From Bradyrhizobium sp. CCGUVB4N (GTDB taxonomy: Bacteria > Pseudomonadota > Alphaproteobacteria > Rhizobiales > Xanthobacteraceae), in contig NZ_JANADP010000001.1 of NCBI RefSeq assembly GCF_024199945.1, forward strand, positions 6,820,001 through 6,884,000: DNA of 64,000 nt. The letters are read 5' to 3'. The position numbers and the translations under genes were made by a program. Within the stretch, counting starts at the first letter, position 1, and every line of letters starts with the position of its first letter. Under the pieces are notes generated by a model. The model was given only the letters and a program-made list of their open reading frames with translations. It ran no database searches and was not told the origin of the DNA. Below are positions 59,720 through 64,000 of this stretch, piece by piece.

Positions 59720-59992
59720 ATGGGTGGCGTATCAGTTGATTCAAAGGTCGATTTCAGTGCGCTCGCGGTGCTGCACAAATGGCCCTCGCTCGGAAACCAG
59801 CGCCGGCCGGACCGGGTATCCTATCAGGTGAGCGAAGGCACGCTCGACGAGTGCATCTCGGCCTTCATGGAGAAGCCCGCGCCGACCCGGCATCTCTATG
59901 ACATCCACACGGCGCCGCAGCCGCCGCTGGTCACGGACATCCTCTCGCCGGAGCACGTCCTGGAGCTGTCGCGGCTGCGGGAATTTCTCTGA
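59720..59992 (+). CDS. Small hypothetical protein (90 aa)
   Basis: A 90-aa protein, MGGVSVDSKVDFSALAVLHK, with RRPDRVSYQVSEGTLDECIS, HLYDIHTAPQPPLVTDILSP and a C-terminal LSRLREFL. I do not recognise the family, though it resembles short Bradyrhizobium conserved proteins. GGCGAGG precedes the ATG at 59720; upstream in-frame starts at 59657 and 59681 exist. Mixed alpha/beta composition, no signal or membrane helix. Confidence 0.65.
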   Translation: MGGVSVDSKVDFSALAVLHKWPSLGNQRRPDRVSYQVSEGTLDECISAFMEKPAPTRHLYDIHTAPQPPLVTDILSPEHVLELSRLREFL

Positions 59993-60120
59993 CCGCACGA
60001 ACATTCCAATACCGCACGCTCACGACAAGCGTCCCGCTGGCGTCCTGTGATTTCCGCAGGAACCTTCTTCCGGTTTTTCCCGTTAACCGGGATCGGAAGC
60101 CAAAAGCGTGAGTGTCTGAG

Positions 60121-60426
60121 ATGCTTGAAGCTGGCGTGAAATCCCCGGACGTGCCCTATGGCGCTGACCAGACCTTGTTCGTGGTGATCGATCGCCTCGA
60201 CAAGGCGACCGAGATCCGCATCGAGCGGAGCGATCTCGAAGCCACCATCGGCGAACTCGTCGCCGGCTGCTTCAACGACCCGATCAAGGTGATCTCGTTC
60301 AACACGCTCGAGCACTGGATGAAGGATATCTCGACCGAAATCGCCGATGAGATCCAGGCCCGCTGCGATATCGACGGCGTGACGCTGCCCGATTATCTCA
60401 GCGATTTCGTCGAGAGCCATAGCTAG
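60121..60426 (+). CDS. Small hypothetical protein (101 aa)
   Basis: A 101-aa acidic protein: MLEAGVKSPDVPYGADQTLF, then FVVIDRLDKATEIRIERSDL, SFNTLEHWMKDISTEIADEI and a terminal LPDYLSDFVESHS. No named family comes to mind. A GTG three codons earlier is a possible start. A terminator follows 36 bp later, so it is a single-gene unit or end of one. Likely cytoplasmic. Confidence 0.7.
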   Translation: MLEAGVKSPDVPYGADQTLFVVIDRLDKATEIRIERSDLEATIGELVAGCFNDPIKVISFNTLEHWMKDISTEIADEIQARCDIDGVTLPDYLSDFVESHS

Positions 60427-60462
60427 CGCGCCCTGTCGTCTCGCGCGATCATCGCAGCCAAC

Positions 60463-60489
60463 AAAAAGCGCCGCTTCCGCGGCGCTTTT
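60463..60489. terminator. Bidirectional rho-independent terminator
   Basis: GCGCCGC and GCGGCGC pair around TTCC; the stem is flanked by AAAAA on the left and TTTT on the right, so it can end transcripts from both sides: the preceding rightward gene and the tiny leftward gene at 60510. Confidence 0.9.
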
Positions 60490-60509
60490 CGTGTGTCGGC
60501 ATCACAACC

Positions 60510-60596
60510 CTAGTGGTGCCAGAAGATTGCCAGCAGCAGAATGACCGGCAGCGGCACGCCAAGCAACCAGAGCAGTGCACCTCGTCCAAAGCCCAT
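60510..60596 (-). CDS. Tiny membrane protein (28 aa)
   Basis: MGFGRGALLWLLGVPLPVIL begins a 28-residue protein that is one continuous transmembrane helix ending FWHH. The ATG has GGAGGAGG eight bases ahead, one of the strongest ribosome sites in the window. I recall near-identical peptides in many Rhizobiales genomes, and the pattern looks conserved. Function unknown. A terminator lies just downstream. Confidence 0.75.
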   Translation of the reverse strand: MGFGRGALLWLLGVPLPVILLLAIFWHH

Positions 60597-60699
60597 GACT
60601 TCCTCCTCCATGTCTGTGCTGACATGACGCCGGACAGGAGAAGAAGTTCCGCGGTTTGCGGCGAGGGCAAATGCGTTCAGAGCATGGATCTAAACGGCG

Positions 60700-60852
60700 T
60701 CAGGCGCGCCGGCGGCCGGCGATGACTTCGATCTCGCGGCGGCGGTCGCCGGCGAAGGTCAGGAGCTTTTCGATCGTCAGCGTATCCGTGATCCGTTTGG
60801 CAAGTCGCTCGGCGCGCGCAGCCTGATCTTCGAGATACTGGATCGTGTTCAA
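60700..60852 (-). CDS. Small helical protein (50 aa), TTG start
   Basis: MNTIQYLEDQAARAERLAKR opens a 50-aa protein of amphipathic helices, with TIEKLLTFAGDRRREIEVI, ending GRRRA. A TTG start is chosen because GGTGGAG lies seven bases upstream and no ATG is in frame. It looks like a short conserved Bradyrhizobium protein. The basic C-terminus suggests nucleic acid or membrane contact, which is speculative. Confidence 0.6.
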   Translation of the reverse strand: MNTIQYLEDQAARAERLAKRITDTLTIEKLLTFAGDRRREIEVIAGRRRA

Positions 60853-60945
60853 GCGCCGTCTCCACCAAAGCCCCGAATTGCCGGGCGCCCATGGTGCGGG
60901 AGAGCAGCTAACAGCCGGTTAAGCGCGGCGTATCCGGATCATGCT

Positions 60946-61470
60946 CTATTGCACGACGTCGAGCCGGACATTGGCGAGACCCTTGTCGACCATGCCGAGC
61001 GCCTCGGCGGCGGACGGCGAGATGTCGACCACGCGGCCGCGGACGAACGGCCCGCGGTCGTTGACACGGACAGTCACGAAGCGGCCGGAGGAGACATCGG
61101 TGACGCGCAACTTGGTGCCGAACGGCAGCGTCGGATGGGCCGCGGTCAATTCGTTCTTGTCGAACTTCTCGCCGCTCGCGGTCTCCGTATCCGAATAGAA
61201 GCTCGCAACGCCATGCGACGACGTCTGCCTCGCGCTCGCGACGTCATGAGACCGATGCGGCCGGTAGATCGGACGCGGATGCAGCGCCGCGACCCGGTGC
61301 GGACGCTCGATCGCGGTCTGCCTTGTGGTGGGAGCGAGATCGGCCCTTTGCCGGCCGGTCGGTGATTGCGCGCACGCCGCGAGCGAGGCGGCGCCGATGA
61401 TCGCGAGCAGCAACCGGCTCGAGGTTGCCAGCGAAATTCGGGCAGTTTCGGCACTTGCAATGCATGACAT
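60946..61470 (-). CDS. rlpA: RlpA-like septal lytic transglycosylase lipoprotein
   Basis: A 174-aa lipoprotein with a DPBB domain. The lipobox is LLLAIIGAASLAAC, with Cys at about residue 32, so it is anchored to a membrane. The DPBB domain (about 85-174) has GVASFYSDTETASGEKFD, AAHPTLPFGTKLRVTD and VRVNDRGPFVRGRVVDIS, the conserved catalytic Asp. There is no SPOR domain. The start at 61470 has GGAGG seven bases ahead, while the 28 upstream codons are not part of a signal. It is a relative of the shorter exported protein at 40631. Confidence 0.88.
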   Translation of the reverse strand: MSCIASAETARISLATSSRLLLAIIGAASLAACAQSPTGRQRADLAPTTRQTAIERPHRVAALHPRPIYRPHRSHDVASARQTSSHGVASFYSDTETASGEKFDKNELTAAHPTLPFGTKLRVTDVSSGRFVTVRVNDRGPFVRGRVVDISPSAAEALGMVDKGLANVRLDVVQ

Positions 61471-61618
61471 GATGCGCCCTCCGAACAACCCTGAGTTTCG
61501 GTGGGCAATGAGGGCAGAACCTTGGCTGAACAAAAGCGGCCTTGCGGCCACCATCGTTTCGCGCCGGCTGTGATGAATCCACCACAGTTGTCCCGGATCG
61601 ATACAGATGAGCGGGGAA

Positions 61619-61786
61619 CTAGTTCGATACGATGCGCCAGACGATCGGGTGCGTCTCCGGCCGCGCCTCGCCGCGCTCGACCTCGCCGGTGACGAGCCGC
61701 ATCAGTTCACGCCGATAGAGCAGCCGCCAGCCGGATTTCAGGCTGGCGAGAAAGTCGAGCTCCCGTTGCGTCAGCATGCACATCAT
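61619..61786 (-). CDS. Small hypothetical protein (55 aa)
   Basis: A 55-aa protein, MMCMLTQRELDFLASLKSGW, then RLLYRRELMRLVTGEVERGE and HPIVWRIVSN. It starts at one of three closely spaced ATG codons, 61786, 61783 or 61777. The composition and codon use are coding-like. I cannot name a family; the repeated WR and RLL/RELM pattern suggests a short helical bundle. Confidence 0.6.
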   Translation of the reverse strand: MMCMLTQRELDFLASLKSGWRLLYRRELMRLVTGEVERGEARPETHPIVWRIVSN

Positions 61787-61926
61787 GAACCCGGTCAGCT
61801 TGCGAGGGCCGCGCCGAATTCCGGGCCCGCGGCCGGCTACCTAACGTAATGTTACATACCGTAGCGATCGCCGCGGCCACGCGCAAGCCGCGATTGACGC
61901 GATCGCGGCGCCGTCCCGGCGCGCCG

Positions 61927-64000
61927 CTAGAAATTCGGCCCCAACGCGATCTTGGTGATCGTTCCGTTCCTGATGCCGATGCGCCATTCCGCCGAGCCGT
62001 TGGCGAACTGGGCGACATAGATGTCGCTGTCGAGCGCGGTGACGCCGCGGAACGAGACCGCGCGCAGCGCCCCGAGCCGCGCCACGATGGCCTGGTCGAA
62101 CGGAAGCTGCGCACGCGTGATGTTGGCGACCTCGGTCGTCATGTGGTCGTAGTCCGGCTGCCCCTTGCCGATGCCCTCGATATATTGCCGCAGCATCGCC
62201 TCGCCATTGGCGATCGGGACGGCGCGACGCGACGCGCGGCCCGGCCGCGCCAGGACGTTCGAGGCCTCGACATTGTGGAAGCGCGTTTGCCGGCCCGGCA
62301 CCACGATCTCCATGCACTTGCCCGACTTGTCGGCAATGACCCATGGATTGTTCACGGTGGTCAGGGCGACCCAGGTCATGTCCGACCTGACGACGCTCTG
62401 CGCCTTGCGCTCGCCGTCCGCACCGAGATTGAAGACCTGAATATCGTCCTCCGTCTCGTTGTAGAGCATGATCCTGATCGGCGAGGTGCCGGCACGGCCG
62501 CGCACATTCGCTTCCTCGGAGCAGGAGACGATACCGCCGAGCTCGTCATTGCCGTCGGGCCGGAAGATCACGTCGCCCGCCTTGCCGTCGGGCTCGAGCA
62601 TCACGCGGAATTCCGCCGTGCCGTTCGCGAACTTGGCGCCATAGATGTCGTAGCCGCCGGGCCCGACGCCGCGGAAGAAGATCGACTCGACGGCACCGAG
62701 CGCCGCGAAGGTCGCGCGCAATTCGTCGAGCCGACGATGGATGCTGGCGGCGAGCGGCGCGCTCATCCGATCGTAGTTCGGCGTGCCGGCTCGCACATCC
62801 TCGATCCCCCTGAGGATCACTTCCTTGCTGCCTGCAGCCGGAATCTGCTCCCTGAACCTGTCAGGCACTTCCGCGAGGCGGCGCGCGAACTCGGCCTCGA
62901 TCGCCTGGGCCTGCGCCGCATCGATCCGCTGCGCGAGGCGGGCGCCGGAGGTGGCGTTCTGGACCAGCACACGCGCCACGTTGGCCGCGTCATCGCGCAG
63001 GAAGATCAGGAGATGATCGCCGTGGAGCGAAAAGGCATCGGCGCCTTCGGCGAGAATCTTCGATCGACCCTGCCCGGTCTCCTGCACCTGCAGCAGATCG
63101 CCATCGCGCCGCACGGTGAGCACGCGGTTCGGCGCGACCTTGTACCAGCCGACATAGTGATCGAGCGACACCGGATCGGTCGCCGGCGCCGGCATCTCGG
63201 CGACGCGAACGGCGCGCACGTCGCGGCCGTTCATGCGCAGCGTCAACTCGGACGAGCGGCGCTCCGCGTCGATCGGGAACGTGATCTCGCCGAACGTCGC
63301 CGCATAGGACGCCGTGCCGTCGCTGGCGACGGTCAGGCGCAGCCTGCGTTGCCCGGTGAGCTGCCCGTAGATGTCGTCGCCCTCGCGGAAGACGGCGAAC
63401 ACCGAGGCGGGGCCCATGGCGTAGAAATTGACGAACGGACGGTAATGCTGCGCCGGCACATCGCCGAGATCCGCGCCGGCGGGCACGGGATCCGGCGTGC
63501 GATAGGCGATCATGCCGGCCGACACGATCACCACCGGCACGATCGCGGCCGCGATCCACAGCCGCTTGCGCCAGCCGACTGCCACCGGCAGCGCGGCGGC
63601 TGCGATGATGCGCTCGATCCGCGCCCGCACGGTCGACACCTGCGCCATCGCAAGCTCCATCGGCCGCGGCTTCACGGAGGAAGCGACGTCGAGCAGGATT
63701 TCCGCGTAGGACAGCCGGTCGTCGATCATCTCGATCGCCCGGGCATCGCTGATGATCTCGGCAAGCTCGGCCAGCCGCGCCAGCTGCCACCATGAGAACG
63801 GGCTGAACCAGAACACCGCGCGGTTGAGCGAGGCGAGCAGGAGGACATAGAAATCGCCATTGGCGACATGCGCGCCCTCATGCGCGAGCACCGCGAGGCG
63901 CTTCTTCGCGTCCCAGCTGAAAAACTGCGGCGGCACCAGGATGGTCGAGCCGAAGGTGACGGGGCCGCCGACATCGCGGCTGACGCGCACATCGGCATCG
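61927..64000 (-). CDS. BlaR1/MecR1-like M56 family metalloprotease with duplicated C-terminal domain (partial, N-terminus off window)
   Basis: The visible 691 codons belong to an M56-family membrane protease. LAVLAHEGAHVANGDFYVLL holds the zinc HExxH motif, preceded by FGSTILVPPQFFSWDAKKRL. Membrane helices include VLLLASLNRAVFWFSPFS and IAAAIVPVVIVSAGMIAY. The long periplasmic part lacks a penicillin-binding transpeptidase domain; instead it has two related modules: GGYDIYGAKFANGTAEFRVM and DSDIYVAQFANGSAEWRI. These might sense a ligand. M56 sensors usually pair with a BlaI repressor, which may lie right of the window. The start codon is beyond the right edge. Confidence 0.85.
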   Translation of the reverse strand, partial: DADVRVSRDVGGPVTFGSTILVPPQFFSWDAKKRLAVLAHEGAHVANGDFYVLLLASLNRAVFWFSPFSWWQLARLAELAEIISDARAIEMIDDRLSYAEILLDVASSVKPRPMELAMAQVSTVRARIERIIAAAALPVAVGWRKRLWIAAAIVPVVIVSAGMIAYRTPDPVPAGADLGDVPAQHYRPFVNFYAMGPASVFAVFREGDDIYGQLTGQRRLRLTVASDGTASYAATFGEITFPIDAERRSSELTLRMNGRDVRAVRVAEMPAPATDPVSLDHYVGWYKVAPNRVLTVRRDGDLLQVQETGQGRSKILAEGADAFSLHGDHLLIFLRDDAANVARVLVQNATSGARLAQRIDAAQAQAIEAEFARRLAEVPDRFREQIPAAGSKEVILRGIEDVRAGTPNYDRMSAPLAASIHRRLDELRATFAALGAVESIFFRGVGPGGYDIYGAKFANGTAEFRVMLEPDGKAGDVIFRPDGNDELGGIVSCSEEANVRGRAGTSPIRIMLYNETEDDIQVFNLGADGERKAQSVVRSDMTWVALTTVNNPWVIADKSGKCMEIVVPGRQTRFHNVEASNVLARPGRASRRAVPIANGEAMLRQYIEGIGKGQPDYDHMTTEVANITRAQLPFDQAIVARLGALRAVSFRGVTALDSDIYVAQFANGSAEWRIGIRNGTITKIALGPNF

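Noticed and set aside
60677..60892. A 71-codon minus-strand frame over the 50-aa protein
   Set aside because: The alternative frame with a TTG start and a ribosome site gives a regular amphipathic helical protein, while this one is Arg/Pro-rich and irregular.
61849..63795. A 648-codon plus-strand frame opposite the M56 protease
   Set aside because: Same antisense-shadow composition; the minus strand has HExxH and membrane helices.

Overview
The window is high-GC DNA from an alphaproteobacterium, most likely Bradyrhizobium or a close relative. The support is indirect: strong G/C third-position bias, a large load of ABC transporters, Bradyrhizobiales-type tiny proteins, and palindromic intergenic repeats of the kind scattered through Bradyrhizobium chromosomes. 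I saw no IS element, phage, CRISPR array or rRNA. One tRNA, tRNA-Lys(CTT), is present. The window looks like ordinary chromosome rich in catabolic and transport modules.

Layout. 1-6650: an amino-sugar cluster, with a MurQ-like etherase and a sugar-binding protein on one side, and a sugar kinase, GntR/UTRA regulator, SIS-type deaminase, nagA and an oxidoreductase on the other. 6782-11365: tRNA-Lys, a Spy/LTXXQ protein, an orphan TRAP binding protein, and leuA preceded by a leucine-rich leader peptide with two mutually exclusive hairpins. 11663-16048: a Tat-exported SMP-30 lactonase-like protein, kdsB, ddl and a DAO-type flavoprotein. 16276-23262: a branched-chain amino acid/amide ABC operon with a fused LivG-LivF ATPase, flanked by two near-duplicate binding proteins and followed by a second SMP-30 protein. 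23279-31884: a complete eight-gene Nit1C cluster (DsrE-like protein, nitrilase, radical SAM, GNAT, AIR synthase-like, glycosyltransferase, MSMEG_0570-type small protein, flavoprotein), divergent from a MocR-type regulator. The operon has an excellent sigma-54 promoter and several repeat sets in the 331-bp control region. 31911-36723: an RbsABC-type sugar transporter. 37177-41894: an orphan binding protein, small proteins, a Gfo/Idh/MocA dehydrogenase, a short RlpA-like protein and a CmcJ-like protein. 42261-49849: an organosulfur (ssu-like) cluster with three binding proteins. 50754-53449: glgC-glgA. 53534-64000: a DODA-type dioxygenase, a carboxylesterase lacking its catalytic serine, a Baeyer-Villiger monooxygenase fused to an esterase, a second RlpA lipoprotein, several tiny proteins and a partial BlaR1/M56 metalloprotease.

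How the parts may work together. The first cluster encodes a plausible full route from MurNAc/GlcNAc to fructose-6-phosphate. The Nit1C operon looks nitrogen-regulated through RpoN, which fits what is known of this family in cyanobacteria and pseudomonads, and its MocR repressor or activator could sense a PLP-reactive metabolite. leuA appears to be controlled by translation of a leucine-rich leader. Functional calls rest on recognised motifs and family resemblance read by eye; no database search was run.
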